Shown here one piece after another: positions 8,905 through 19,307 of a DNA stretch of 64,000 bases. Origin of the DNA: Pseudomonas tumuqii (GTDB lineage Bacteria; Pseudomonadota; Gammaproteobacteria; Pseudomonadales; Pseudomonadaceae); NCBI RefSeq assembly GCF_013184545.1, contig NZ_JAAOJA010000003.1, forward strand, positions 310,001-374,000, in the 5' to 3' direction. Every line of letters begins with the position of its first letter. Within the stretch, counting starts at the first letter, position 1. Under the pieces are notes generated by a model that ran no database searches, was not told the origin of the DNA, and saw only the letters and a program-made list of their open reading frames with translations. The translations under genes and the position numbers were made by a program.

Positions 8905-9130
8905 TCCAGGGATCCAGGGTTGGGCGGCATGGGTCGCGCGCCGATCATAGTCAGTCGACGAGGATTTTCCAGTCCCCCGTCAGGGTGGTGTGTCGTCACG
9001 CATGATGTGCTAAAGATGGCCCCGTGCTTCAGTCCGGCGGCGCACAATCATAATCATTAACCCATATGAGCGTGGGCCAGTATTAGGCCTTGATATTTAC
9101 CTCACGTCACAGATTCAAGGCATTTTCAGG
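8905..9130. promoter_or_regulatory. Divergent promoter region between gspC and gspE
   Basis: 226 bases with locally lower GC (TAATCATTAACCCATATGAG near 9050-9070 and TTGATATTTACCTC near 9090). It must carry the promoters of both T2SS operons. I could not assign -35/-10 boxes with confidence and saw no strong palindrome. Confidence 0.5.
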
Positions 9131-10618
<1,488 letters not shown>

Positions 10619-10631
10619 GCGAGGAACGCTA

Positions 10632-11849
10632 ATGGCCGCATTCGAATACCTCGCCCTCGATGGCAATGGTCGCCAGCACAAGGGTGTGCTGGAGGCCGAC
10701 AGTGCCCGCCAGGTGCGGCAAATTCTCCGTGATCGGCAGCTGTCGCCGCTGGATGTGCAGGCCACGCGGACCCGCGAGCAAGCCCGTGGTGGCGGGCATT
10801 TCAGTCTGGCGCGCGGGCTGTCGGCGCGCGACCTGGCCTTGCTCACCCGCCAGCTGGCGACCCTGATCCAGGCCGCGCTGCCGATCGAGGAGGCGCTACG
10901 CGCGGCGGCGGCCCAGGCCCGCGCTCCGCGGATCCAGGGCATGCTGCTGGCGGTGCGCGCACGGGTGCTGGAGGGTCATGGTCTGGCCAGCAGCCTGAAG
11001 GAATTTCCCGCGGCCTTTCCCGAGCTGTATCGGGCTACCGTGGCGGCCGGCGAGCATGCCGGCCACCTCGGCCCGGTGCTGGAGCAACTGGCCGATTACA
11101 CCGAGCAGCGCCAGCAGTCGCGGCAGAAGATCCAGCTGGCGCTGCTCTATCCGCTGATCCTGATGTGCGCCTCGCTGCTGATCGTCGGCTTTTTGCTCGG
11201 TTACGTGGTACCGGATATCGTGCGGGTGTTCGTCGACTCCGGGCAGACCCTGCCGGCGCTGACGCGCGGGCTGATCGTCGCCAGCGAGTGGGTCAAGGGC
11301 TGGGGCTGGCTGGCGCTGATCCTCGTGCTGCTGGGGTTCTTCGCCTTGCGCTGGGCGCTGCGCGATGAGGCGCTGCAGCGGCGCTGGCACGGCGTGCTAC
11401 TGCGCGTGCCGCTGTTCGGCGGCCTGATTCGCGCCACCGACTGTGCCCGTTTCGCCTCGACCCTGGCCATTCTCACCCGCAGTGGCGTGCCCTTGGTGGA
11501 GGCGCTGGGCATCGGCGCCGAGGTGATCGTCAACCGGGTGATCCGCGCGCAGGTGGTGGTGGCTGCGCAGAAGGTCCGCGAAGGCGGTAGCCTGACCCGC
11601 GCGCTGGAGGCCAGCGGGCAATTTCCGCCGATGATGCTGCACATGATCGCCAGCGGCGAGCGCTCCGGTGAGCTGGACCAGATGCTCGCGCGTACGGCGC
11701 GCAATCAGGAAAACGACCTGGGCGCCCAGGTGGCGCTGCTGGTCGGGTTGTTCGAACCTTTCATGTTGGTGTTTATGGGTGCAGTGGTGCTGGTCATAGT
11801 GCTGGCCATCCTGCTGCCGATTCTGTCTCTCAATCAGTTGGTGGGGTAA
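10632..11849 (+). CDS. gspF: Type II secretion inner-membrane platform protein GspF (XcpS)
   Basis: 405 residues with the duplicated T2SSF domain (about 70-195 and 270-395), each with the helical bundle containing L-A-x-L-I-x-A-G-x-P. Three membrane helices are visible: about 170-195, 220-240 and 375-400. It is the polytopic platform that couples GspE to pseudopilin assembly. It starts 13 bases after gspE. Confidence 0.96.
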   Translation: MAAFEYLALDGNGRQHKGVLEADSARQVRQILRDRQLSPLDVQATRTREQARGGGHFSLARGLSARDLALLTRQLATLIQAALPIEEALRAAAAQARAPRIQGMLLAVRARVLEGHGLASSLKEFPAAFPELYRATVAAGEHAGHLGPVLEQLADYTEQRQQSRQKIQLALLYPLILMCASLLIVGFLLGYVVPDIVRVFVDSGQTLPALTRGLIVASEWVKGWGWLALILVLLGFFALRWALRDEALQRRWHGVLLRVPLFGGLIRATDCARFASTLAILTRSGVPLVEALGIGAEVIVNRVIRAQVVVAAQKVREGGSLTRALEASGQFPPMMLHMIASGERSGELDQMLARTARNQENDLGAQVALLVGLFEPFMLVFMGAVVLVIVLAILLPILSLNQLVG

Positions 11850-11853
11850 GCAG

Positions 11854-12291
11854 GTGAAAATCACAAGGGCGCACGGACAGCAGGGTTTCACCCTGATCGA
11901 AATCATGGTGGTGGTGGTGATCCTCGGCATTCTCGCCGCCCTGGTGGTGCCGCAGATCATGAGCCGGCCGGATCAGGCCAAGGTCACGGTGGCCAGGGGC
12001 GACATCAAGGCGGTGGCCGCCGCGCTGGACATGTACAAGCTGGACAATCACGCCTACCCGAGCACCCAGCAGGGGCTGGAGGCCTTGGTGGAGAAGCCCT
12101 CCGGCAACCCGCCGGCGAAGAACTGGAACCGCGACGGCTACCTCAAGCGCCTGCCCGTCGATCCGTGGGGCAATGTCTATCAATACCTGGCGCCCGGTAC
12201 CAAGGGTGCCTTCGACCTCTATTCGCTGGGCGCCGATGGCAAGCAGGGCGGTAGCGAGCTGGATGCCGATATCGGTAACTGGGACCTCTGA
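11854..12291 (+). CDS. gspG: Major pseudopilin GspG (XcpT)
   Basis: 145 residues. A short basic leader precedes the prepilin peptidase site G^F-T-L-I-E with Glu at +5, then the hydrophobic N-terminal helix. The C-terminal domain has the type II secretion signature Y-P-S-T-Q-Q-G-L-E-A-L and the calcium-loop residues near D-P-W-G-N and G-S-x-L-D-A-D. It forms the shaft of the periplasmic pseudopilus. Confidence 0.97.
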   Translation: MKITRAHGQQGFTLIEIMVVVVILGILAALVVPQIMSRPDQAKVTVARGDIKAVAAALDMYKLDNHAYPSTQQGLEALVEKPSGNPPAKNWNRDGYLKRLPVDPWGNVYQYLAPGTKGAFDLYSLGADGKQGGSELDADIGNWDL

Positions 12292-12308
12292 TGAGGCTTG
12301 ACTGAAGC

Positions 12309-12869
12309 ATGCGTGTCCGGCGCAGTGGCGCGTCCAGCCCGGGCCAGGGCTTTACCCTGGTCGAGTTGCTGGTGGTGATCGTGATTCTCGGCAGCCTGAT
12401 CGGCCTGGCCGTGCTCAGTACCGGCATCGCCGGCCCGGCCCGCGAGTTGCGTAACGAGGCCGAGCGCTTGGCCGGGTTGATCGCTGTGCTGGCCGAGGAA
12501 GCGGTGCTGGACAACCGCGAATACGGCTTGCTGTTGCAGGCCGAGGGCTATCGGGTGCTGCGTTACGATCCGCTGGCCGCGCGCTGGCAGGCTCTGGACG
12601 ATAAATCGCATCGTTTGCCGGCCTGGGCCGAGTTGAGCGTCGAGCTGGAGGGCGAGGCGCTGCACTTGCCGCAGCCGACGGCCGAGTCGCGCAGTGCGGC
12701 CAATCCCGTACCGCAACTGCTGCTGCTCTCCAGCGGCGAGCTCAGCCCCTTTCGTGTGCGCCTGAGCGAGCGGCGCAAGGACGGTTTGCGTCTGCTGTTG
12801 TCCAGCGATGGCTTCCGCTTGCCCAAGGTCGAGGTCGAACTCGACGGCCAGTCGAGGCGGCCAGGATGA
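12309..12869 (+). CDS. gspH: Minor pseudopilin GspH (XcpU)
   Basis: 186 residues. The prepilin site G^F-T-L-V-E follows a 14-residue basic leader, then comes a valine/isoleucine-rich helix and a beta-rich periplasmic domain. Its place between gspG and gspI and its length identify it. The stop overlaps the gspI start (ATGA). Confidence 0.93.
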   Translation: MRVRRSGASSPGQGFTLVELLVVIVILGSLIGLAVLSTGIAGPARELRNEAERLAGLIAVLAEEAVLDNREYGLLLQAEGYRVLRYDPLAARWQALDDKSHRLPAWAELSVELEGEALHLPQPTAESRSAANPVPQLLLLSSGELSPFRVRLSERRKDGLRLLLSSDGFRLPKVEVELDGQSRRPG

Positions 12870-13258
12870 GGCGCTGCCGTGGCTTCACCCTGCTCGAAGT
12901 GCTGGTGGCGCTGGCAATCTTCGCCGTGGTCGCCGCCAGCGTGCTGACGGCCAGCGCGCGCAGCTTGCAGACCGCCTCCCGGCTGGAGGACAAGACCCTG
13001 GCGATGTGGATCGCCGATAATCGCTTGAGCGAACTGCAACTGGCCGAAACGCCGCCCGGCGATGGTCGCGACCAGGGCGAGCTGGCGTTCGCCGGGCGGC
13101 GCTGGCAATGGCAGAGCGAGATCCAGGCGAGCAGCGAGCCGAGCATGCGCCGGGTCACCCTGTGGGTGGCGCTGCGCCCGCTCAGCGGCAATCGCGCTGG
13201 CGACCTGCGCGAGCGCGCGGTGGTCAGTCTCAGCGGCTTTCTCGAGGATGGGCGATGA
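12866..13258 (+). CDS. gspI: Minor pseudopilin GspI (XcpV)
   Basis: 130 residues. The leader is only six residues long before G^F-T-L-L-E-V-L-V-A. The protein continues with the W-I-A-D-N-R-L-S-E-L motif conserved in GspI. With GspJ and GspK it forms the pseudopilus tip complex. It overlaps both neighbours by ATGA. Confidence 0.94.
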   Translation: MRRCRGFTLLEVLVALAIFAVVAASVLTASARSLQTASRLEDKTLAMWIADNRLSELQLAETPPGDGRDQGELAFAGRRWQWQSEIQASSEPSMRRVTLWVALRPLSGNRAGDLRERAVVSLSGFLEDGR

Positions 13259-13950
13259 GGCGCGCACGCGGTTTCACCCTGCTCGAGTTGCTGATCGCCA
13301 TCGCCCTGTTCGCCCTGCTCGGCTTGGCCACCTATCGCATGCTCGATAGTGTGCTGCAGACCGACAACAGCACGCGCGCTCACGAACAACAGTTGCGCGA
13401 ACTGGTGCGTGCCATCGCCGCCTTCGAGCGCGACCTGCTACAGGTCAGCGCACGCCCGGTGCGCGATCCCTTCGGCGAGCCGCGCCCGGCCCTGCTCGGT
13501 GAGGAGGGCGATGACGCCGGCGTGGAGCTGAGCCGCGCCGGCTGGCGCAATCCGCTCGGCCTGGCGCGCGCCGAGGTGCAGCGGGTGCGCTGGCAGCTGA
13601 GCGGCGAGCAGTGGCAGCGGCGCTACTGGAATGTGCTCGACCAGGCCCAGGACAGCCAGCCCCAGGTGCAGCAGGCGCTGGATGGGGTGATCGGCATCCG
13701 CCTGCGCTACCTGGATGACGACGGCAACTGGCAAAGCAGCTGGCCGCCGCCGTCGGCCGGCGGTGAAGAGCGCTTGAGCCAGTTGCCCCGGGCGCTCGAA
13801 CTGCTGCTCGAACACCGGCGTTATGGCGAGTTGCGGCGTCTGCTGCGCGTGTCCGATGTGCTGCCCAAGGGCGCGGCGCAGGCACCGCAGGCAGATCAGC
13901 CGGGCGAGCCGCAAGAGTCGCAAGAGCAGGGCGAGGTACTCGAACCATGA
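13255..13950 (+). CDS. gspJ: Minor pseudopilin GspJ (XcpW)
   Basis: 231 residues from the ATG overlapping the gspI stop. A longer in-frame extension lies inside gspI and is rejected. The prepilin site G^F-T-L-L-E-L-L-I-A lies at residues 6-14. It has the GspJ segment F-E-R-D-L-x-Q-V-x-A-R-P-V-R-D, and a Glu/Gln-rich low-complexity tail. Tip complex component. Confidence 0.94.
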   Translation: MRRARGFTLLELLIAIALFALLGLATYRMLDSVLQTDNSTRAHEQQLRELVRAIAAFERDLLQVSARPVRDPFGEPRPALLGEEGDDAGVELSRAGWRNPLGLARAEVQRVRWQLSGEQWQRRYWNVLDQAQDSQPQVQQALDGVIGIRLRYLDDDGNWQSSWPPPSAGGEERLSQLPRALELLLEHRRYGELRRLLRVSDVLPKGAAQAPQADQPGEPQESQEQGEVLEP

Positions 13951-14912
13951 AGGCACAGCGCGGTGTGGCGCTGATCACCGTGTTGCTGGTGGTGGCCGTG
14001 GTGACGGTGGTCTGCGCCGGGATAATCGCCCGCCAGCAGCTGTCGATTCGCAGCAGCGCCAACCAGTTGCATGTGCGCCAGGCCTGGCATTACGCGCTGG
14101 GTGGCGAAACCCTGGCCAAGGCGCTGTTGCGGCGTGATCTGCAGCAAGGCGACCCGCGTGCGCCTGTGGATCACCTGGGCGAACCCTGGGCGCAGCCGTT
14201 GACGCCGTTCGCCCTGGACGAGGGCGGTGAGTTGCGGGTGCATATCATCGACCCGACGGGGCGTTTCAACCTCAATAGCCTGGTGCGCCAGGGTGCACCC
14301 AACGACGCGGCAGTGGCGCAGTTTCGCCGCCTGCTCGCCGGTCTGCAGATCGAAGCGCCCTATGCCGAGCGTCTGCTCGACTGGCTGGACGCCGATCAGG
14401 AACCGAGCGGTGGCTATGGCGCCGAGGATAATCAGTACCTGCTGGCAGCGCCGGCCTACCGCGCGGCCAACCGTACGCTGGTCGATGTGTCCGAGTTGCG
14501 CCTGCTGCTGGAGATGAGTGAAGTCGATTACCGACGCCTGTTGCCCTGGGTCAGCGCCTTGCCGGCGGATGCGAGCCTCAACGTCAATACCGCCAGCGCC
14601 CGGGTGCTGGCGAGCCTGGTCGAGGGCTTGCCGCTGAGCACGGCCGAGGGGCTGGTGGACGCGCGTGCGAGCCAGGGCTATGCCGATCTGCCGAGTTTTC
14701 TCGCGCAATTGCCCGGGATGCCGGTGCCGAGCGAGGGGCTGGCGGTGGGCAGCCAGTATTTTCAGGTGATCAGCGAGGTCAGCGTCGGTGATCGCCGTCA
14801 GGTTTTACGCAGCACCCTGCAGCGTGCCAGCGATGGCCGGTTGTATGTGCTGGCCCGTGATCTGGGGCAGAGCGGTGTTCCGCCTGCACCCGTCGAGGAA
14901 GTCGAGCAATGA
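13947..14912 (+). CDS. gspK: Minor pseudopilin GspK (XcpX)
   Basis: 321 residues, larger than the other pseudopilins because of the alpha-domain typical of GspK. Its prepilin site is G^V-A-L-I-T: it lacks Glu at +5, the known peculiarity of this tip subunit. Later motifs include D-P-T-G-R-F-N-L-N-S-L and A-D-A-S-L-N-V-N-T-A, which are GspK signatures. It overlaps gspJ and gspL by four bases each. Confidence 0.95.
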   Translation: MKAQRGVALITVLLVVAVVTVVCAGIIARQQLSIRSSANQLHVRQAWHYALGGETLAKALLRRDLQQGDPRAPVDHLGEPWAQPLTPFALDEGGELRVHIIDPTGRFNLNSLVRQGAPNDAAVAQFRRLLAGLQIEAPYAERLLDWLDADQEPSGGYGAEDNQYLLAAPAYRAANRTLVDVSELRLLLEMSEVDYRRLLPWVSALPADASLNVNTASARVLASLVEGLPLSTAEGLVDARASQGYADLPSFLAQLPGMPVPSEGLAVGSQYFQVISEVSVGDRRQVLRSTLQRASDGRLYVLARDLGQSGVPPAPVEEVEQ

Positions 14913-16045
14913 ATCAGTTGTATGTATTTCTGCCGCCTGGGGCCTGTGCCGGCGCCCGGGCGGAGTTGCCGGTGCAGCGGGTGCGCGAGGGTGACAGTCA
15001 GTGTCTGCCGTTCGCCGAGGCGGTGGCCGGGGCGGGCGCTGCCTGGACCCTGGTCCTGCCGGTCGAGGCGGTGACGGCCTGCGCCGTGCGTCTGCCGACG
15101 CAGAAGGCCCGCTGGTTGCGCCAGGCCCTGCCGTTCGCGGTGGAAGAGTTGCTCGCCGAGGACATCGAGCAGTTGCACCTGGCCTTGGGCGAGCGGCTCG
15201 AAGACGGCCGTCATCGGGTGTTCGCCGTACGCCGCCGTTGGTTGGCGAGCTGGCTGGCGCTGTGCACGACGCCGCCCCGCACGATTGCCGTGGATGCCGA
15301 TCTGCTGCCACATCAGGGCACCCAGCTGCTGTATCTGGATTCGCGCTGGTTGCTCGGCGGGGAAGGGGTGGCCCGCCTGGCGCTGGCTGGCGAGGATTGG
15401 CCGGCGCTGGCCGCCGGCTGCGCGCATCCGCATAGCGTCTATCGAGCAGCTCAGCAGGCCGGGCTGGAACCGCTGGATGAGCTTGTCGATGTGGTCGATG
15501 GGCATGTCTGGCTGGCCCGTCAGGCGCTCGGCAACAATCTGGCGCAGGGTGAGTTCGCCGCGCAGCAAAGCAGCGGCCAGTGGCAGCGCTGGCGTCCGCT
15601 GCTGGGGCTGGTCGGCCTGTGGCTGGTGTTGCAGTGGGGCTTCAATCTGGCCCAGGGCTGGCATTTGCAGCATCAGGCCGAGGCCTATGCCGAGGCCAGC
15701 GCAGCGCTCTATCGGGAGCTGTTCCCCGAAGACCACAAGCTGGTCAACCTGCGCGCCCAGCTGGATCAGCACCTGGCCGGGGGCGGCGCCAGCGGTCAGG
15801 GGCGTTTGCTCGGCCTGCTCACCCAGGTGAATCAGGCGCTGAGTGCGGAGGGCACGCAGATTCTGGTTCAGCAGGTGGATTTCAGCGAGGTGCGGGGTGA
15901 TCTGGCCATGCAGATCGAGGCGCCCGGGTTTGCCGAGCTGGAGCGGCTGCGCGAGCGGCTGCAGGAGGCCGGCTTGGCGGTACAGCTGGGTTCGGCCAGT
16001 CGCGAAGGGGCTGGGGTCAGCGCCCGTGTGGTGATCGGAGGATGA
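14909..16045 (+). CDS. gspL: Type II secretion protein GspL (XcpY)
   Basis: 378 residues: a cytoplasmic actin-like domain (about 1-228, containing W-L-R-Q-A-L-P-F-A-V-E-E) that binds GspE, one membrane helix (about 232-250), and a periplasmic ferredoxin-like domain. It recruits the ATPase to the inner membrane and pairs with GspM, whose gene it overlaps (ATGA). Confidence 0.94.
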   Translation: MNQLYVFLPPGACAGARAELPVQRVREGDSQCLPFAEAVAGAGAAWTLVLPVEAVTACAVRLPTQKARWLRQALPFAVEELLAEDIEQLHLALGERLEDGRHRVFAVRRRWLASWLALCTTPPRTIAVDADLLPHQGTQLLYLDSRWLLGGEGVARLALAGEDWPALAAGCAHPHSVYRAAQQAGLEPLDELVDVVDGHVWLARQALGNNLAQGEFAAQQSSGQWQRWRPLLGLVGLWLVLQWGFNLAQGWHLQHQAEAYAEASAALYRELFPEDHKLVNLRAQLDQHLAGGGASGQGRLLGLLTQVNQALSAEGTQILVQQVDFSEVRGDLAMQIEAPGFAELERLRERLQEAGLAVQLGSASREGAGVSARVVIGG

Positions 16046-16572
16046 GCATGAGTCGTTTGGGCGAGTTGATGAAACCCTCTGCGGCGCAGCTGCAAGGCTC
16101 GCTGCTGGTGCAGCGCTGGCGTGCCCTGCAATCGCGCGAGCGTCTGGCGCTGGGGCTGCTGGCGCTGTTTGTGCTGCTGGCGCTGTTGTACCTGTTGCTC
16201 TGGCAGCCGGCGCGGCAGGGCGTGACTGCGGCTCGCAGTGCCTACGAGCAGGAGCGCGCCCTGCATGCTTACCTGCAGGCACAGGCGCCATTGGCACGCA
16301 GCCTGGCGAGCAAGCCGCAGGCCAGTATCGAGCCGGCGCGCCTGCAGGGGCTGGTTACCGCCAGCGCCGCCGAGCAGGGTTTGGCCATCGTGCGAGTGGA
16401 CAGCGACAGTGATGGTTCGCTGCAGGTCAGTTTGCAGCCGGCGCCATTCGACCTGTTACTGCGTTGGTTCAGTCGGCTGGAACAACAGGGCGTGCGGATT
16501 GCCGAGGCGGGCCTGGACCGTACCGAGGACAATCGGGTGGCGGCCAGGTTGACCCTGAACGTGGTGCAATAA
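16042..16572 (+). CDS. gspM: Type II secretion protein GspM (XcpZ)
   Basis: 176 residues: a short cytoplasmic tail, a leucine-rich membrane helix (about 33-53) ending L-L-L-W-Q-P, a coiled-coil linker and a small periplasmic domain that dimerises with GspL. It is the last gene of the operon. No gspN or prepilin peptidase gene is present here; gspO/pilD is usually shared with type IV pili elsewhere in Pseudomonas genomes. Confidence 0.93.
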   Translation: MSMSRLGELMKPSAAQLQGSLLVQRWRALQSRERLALGLLALFVLLALLYLLLWQPARQGVTAARSAYEQERALHAYLQAQAPLARSLASKPQASIEPARLQGLVTASAAEQGLAIVRVDSDSDGSLQVSLQPAPFDLLLRWFSRLEQQGVRIAEAGLDRTEDNRVAARLTLNVVQ

Positions 16573-16672
16573 GGCGGCGGTTCTATCCCGCGCCAGGGTC
16601 TGGCGCATGGCCGATGCCCTTGGGCGGGGTTGCGATAGTTTCTGCACTTTCAGAAAAACTTTAAGCGGGGTA

Positions 16673-16701
16673 TTGACTTAGCTCCGTCCCACCCGTAAAT
16701 T
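16673..16701 (+). promoter_or_regulatory. Sigma-70 promoter of the tRNA operon
   Basis: TTGACT (16673-16678), a 17-base spacer, then TAAATT (16696-16701), followed at once by the GC-rich stretch GCGCGCC. A near-consensus promoter with a GC-rich discriminator is typical of stable RNA genes under stringent control. The first tRNA begins 19 bases after the -10 box. Confidence 0.8.
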
Positions 16702-16720
16702 GCGCGCCTCACAAAGCGAT

Positions 16721-16796
16721 GGGTGATTAGCTCAGCTGGGAGAGCAGCTGCCTTACAAGCAGCGGGTCGGCGGTTCGATCCCGTCATCACCCACCA
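16721..16796 (+). tRNA. tRNA-Val(TAC)
   Basis: 76 nucleotides with the acceptor stem GGGTGAT/ATCACCC, D arm GCTC..GAGC, anticodon loop CTTACAA (anticodon TAC), GGTTCGATC in the T arm and an encoded 3' CCA. All stems pair. Confidence 0.97.
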
Positions 16797-16831
16797 CTCT
16801 TTGTGAATTCGGACGCAAGTCCGACCGACGC

Positions 16832-16908
16832 GCAGCGGTAGTTCAGTCGGTTAGAATACCGGCCTGTCACGCCGGGGGTCGCGGGTTCGAGTCCCGTCCG
16901 CTGCGCCA
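16832..16908 (+). tRNA. tRNA-Asp(GTC), first copy
   Basis: 77 nucleotides with acceptor stem GCAGCGG/CCGCTGC, anticodon loop CTGTCAC (anticodon GTC), GGTTCGAGTC in the T arm and encoded CCA. It lies 35 bases after tRNA-Val, in the same transcript. Confidence 0.97.
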
Positions 16909-17008
16909 TATTTTCCATGTTGGGTTCGCCTAACATGAGGCAGAACGGCTAGTACAGCCGCTCTTCCAGATGAAGCAAGAGTTCTTTGGGCGCAAGCCCA
17001 TCCGACAC

Positions 17009-17085
17009 GCAGCGGTAGTTCAGTCGGTTAGAATACCGGCCTGTCACGCCGGGGGTCGCGGGTTCGAGTCCCGTCCGCTGCGCCA
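17009..17085 (+). tRNA. tRNA-Asp(GTC), second copy
   Basis: Identical in all 77 bases to the tRNA-Asp at 16832-16908. The 100-base spacer between the copies includes a segment (GGCGCAAGCCCATCCGACAC) resembling the spacer before the first copy, as after a tandem duplication. A terminator follows. Confidence 0.97.
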
Positions 17086-17094
17086 TATACGAAG

Positions 17095-17126
17095 CCCTCA
17101 GGTAGCGATACCTGGGGGTTTTTTAT
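17095..17126 (+). terminator. Terminator of the tRNA operon
   Basis: Stem CCTCAGGTA/TACCTGGGG with a GCGA loop followed by TTTTTT, just after the second tRNA-Asp. Confidence 0.88.
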
Positions 17127-17153
17127 TTGTTATGGGGCGCTTTTCTATCCGGC

Positions 17154-17363
17154 TCAGAATGCTCGATTCTCGGTGCCGCCGCTGGCCTGCATCACGCGGC
17201 GAATATAGGAGCCGATCTCCCGCTCTGCGTCGATGCGTGTGACGTAGGGGCCTTCGAGGGTGCCTTCGCGCGTCGCGAAGAAATACTGGCCGTTGACTGC
17301 GCTGACCCGCTCACTGCGATAGTGCGTGCCGGGGCTGGGGTCGATGGTGCGTTGACCGAACAT
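17154..17363 (-). CDS. Small DUF6316-like protein
   Basis: 69 residues from the ATG at 17363, which has a GAGG SD 8 bases upstream. A longer frame to 17483 lacks this support. The protein is hydrophilic, with R-V-x-x-V-N-G-Q-Y-F-F-A-T-R-E-G and G-P-Y-x-x-x-x-x-A-E-x-E-I. This pattern matches small DUF6316-type proteins known to me from Pseudomonas genomes; no function is known. It runs convergently to the tRNA operon. Confidence 0.7.
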   Translation of the reverse strand: MFGQRTIDPSPGTHYRSERVSAVNGQYFFATREGTLEGPYVTRIDAEREIGSYIRRVMQASGGTENRAF

Positions 17364-17628
17364 GGCGGGAACCTCATGCAATGAGCCGAATAGTTTTAGT
17401 CTAAGCCGCGCCGATGGACTCGTTCGAGTTGACGACCAATGGTTGGTTTTTTGACTTTCATTGCCTGGGTTGCGCTGATTCATGCCGATTTGACGTCAAA
17501 CGTATGACTAAGTGCTGTTTGTAAGCGGTACAGTTCCCGCATGCAAGCCCTCTTAACTGTGACTGTGGCGGTTGGCCAGGGCGGCATAAACTAGCGCTTT
17601 GCGCCCTTAGCTTGCGCTCGAGGCAGTC

Positions 17629-18585
17629 ATGCATATCTCTTCCGGCCGTTGGCTCTACGGCCTGTTCCTGGCGCTGCTCACCGCTCTGCTCTGGGGCGTG
17701 TTGCCGATCAAGCTCAAAGAAGTGCTGCAGGTGATGGACCCGGTCACGGTCACCTGGTATCGACTGCTGGTGTCCGGTTCGATTCTGCTGGCCTATCTGG
17801 CCGCGTCTCGAGGCTTGCCACGTTTCCGTCCTCTGGGGCGCAAGGGAGGCTGGCTTCTCGCCCTGGCAATTGCCGGGTTAAGTGCCAACTATGTGCTCTA
17901 TCTGATGGGCCTGAACCTGCTCAGCCCCGGCACCACGCAGTTGGTGATCCAGGTCGCGCCGATCTTGCTGCTGATCAGCAGCCTGTTCGTCTTCCGTGAG
18001 CGTTTCAGTTTCGCCCAGGGCATTGGCCTGGCCGTGCTGCTGTTCGGTTTTGCGCTGTTTTTCAATCAGCGCCTGGGCGAGTTGCTGACGTCGTTGAGCG
18101 ATTACACCGCCGGGGTTCTGATCGTGCTGCTGGCGGCGTTTGTCTGGGCGTTTTATGGCCTGGCGCAAAAGCAGTTGCTGACGGTGTGGAACTCGTTGCA
18201 GGTGATGATGGTGATCTACCTGGCCTGCGCGCTGCTGCTGACGCCCTGGGCGCAGCCGCAGCAGATCTTCGAGTTGAGTGCATTGCAGGGCTGGCTGCTG
18301 TTCGCCTGCTGCCTGAACACCCTGGTGGCCTATGGCGCGTTCGCCGAGGCGTTGGCGCACTGGGAGGCCTCGCGGGTCAGTGCGACGCTGGCGATCACGC
18401 CGCTGGTGACGTTCGGCTCGGTAGCGCTGGCGGCGATCTGGTGGCCGGATCATGTGCGACCCGAACAGATCAATTGGCTTGCCTACGGCGGCGCGGCCTT
18501 GGTGGTGCTGGGGTCGGCACTGACGGCGCTCGGCCCATCGCTGATGGCCAGCTTGCGGGCCCGTCGGGTGCGCGTGGCGGCGTAG
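17629..18585 (+). CDS. EamA/DMT-superfamily transporter
   Basis: 318 residues, about ten membrane helices in two repeated EamA halves (about 10-145 and 160-300), each containing small-residue-rich helices and the W-G pattern near the start (L-L-W-G-V-L-P-I). Inner-membrane metabolite exporters of this family move amino acids, nucleosides or other small molecules; the substrate cannot be read from sequence. A GAGG SD lies before the ATG. It is a single gene convergent with the flavoprotein gene. Confidence 0.88.
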   Translation: MHISSGRWLYGLFLALLTALLWGVLPIKLKEVLQVMDPVTVTWYRLLVSGSILLAYLAASRGLPRFRPLGRKGGWLLALAIAGLSANYVLYLMGLNLLSPGTTQLVIQVAPILLLISSLFVFRERFSFAQGIGLAVLLFGFALFFNQRLGELLTSLSDYTAGVLIVLLAAFVWAFYGLAQKQLLTVWNSLQVMMVIYLACALLLTPWAQPQQIFELSALQGWLLFACCLNTLVAYGAFAEALAHWEASRVSATLAITPLVTFGSVALAAIWWPDHVRPEQINWLAYGGAALVVLGSALTALGPSLMASLRARRVRVAA

Positions 18586-18686
18586 GCAGCCTGCCGCCAC
18601 GCTGGGTTACGGCGCGCCGGGGCTTGCGTCAGGGGGTAGATTGCCGCATGCACCTAACCCGCCCGACGATTTGCCTGACTGCCACC

Positions 18687-19307
18687 TCAGGCGCGGCTGC
18701 CGAGGGTTTCGGCGCGGCGTAGCCAGCTCTGCCGTTGTTCCTCGGTGGAGGGGCGCACCGGGGCGAATTCGCTCAGGCGCCGGGTTTTGATGCCGCTGAA
18801 GCCGAGGATGGTGCGGGTCATCTGCCGATGCGCCGGCGCGCCATAGATCCAGCGGAAGTACCAGGGCGGGGTGTCCAGGGTCACCAGCAAATCGGCGGTA
18901 CGGCCACTCAGCAGTTTGTCCCACAGCTGCGAGCGACCGCGGTACTTGAAGGCGAAGCCGGGCAGGAATACCCGGTCGAAGAAGCCCTTGAGCAGTGCCG
19001 GCAAGCCGCCCCACCAGACCGGGTAGACGAACACCAGGTGCTCGGCCCAGTGGATCTGCCGCTGGGCTTCGAGCAGATCCGGCTCCAGGGTCTGGCTCTG
19101 GTCATAACCGTCGCGCAGCACCGGGTCGAAGCTCAGTTCGCCGAGTTTCAACTGCCGCACCACATGCCCTTCGTTGCGCGCACCCTGGGCATAGGCTTCG
19201 CCGAGGGCGTGGCAGAGGCTGCTGGTTTTCGGCGTGCCGAGGATCATCAGGATGCGTTTGCCGTCGCCTTCGATCGGGGTGGCGCCGCTTTTGCCTGCTT
19301 CAGTCAT
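18687..19307 (-). CDS. NAD(P)H-dependent FMN oxidoreductase (quinone reductase-like)
   Basis: 206 residues with a flavodoxin-like fold: I-L-M-I-L-G-T-P-K at residues 19-27 binds FMN phosphate. The [20 protein letters not shown] segment and R-V-F-L-P-G-F-A-F are signatures of the KefF/MdaB/NQO family, which performs two-electron quinone reduction in the cytoplasm. Its start overlaps the end of fumC by 8 bases, so the two are co-transcribed. The first 17 residues are not conserved-looking, and a later start is possible. Confidence 0.9.
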   Translation of the reverse strand: MTEAGKSGATPIEGDGKRILMILGTPKTSSLCHALGEAYAQGARNEGHVVRQLKLGELSFDPVLRDGYDQSQTLEPDLLEAQRQIHWAEHLVFVYPVWWGGLPALLKGFFDRVFLPGFAFKYRGRSQLWDKLLSGRTADLLVTLDTPPWYFRWIYGAPAHRQMTRTILGFSGIKTRRLSEFAPVRPSTEEQRQSWLRRAETLGSRA

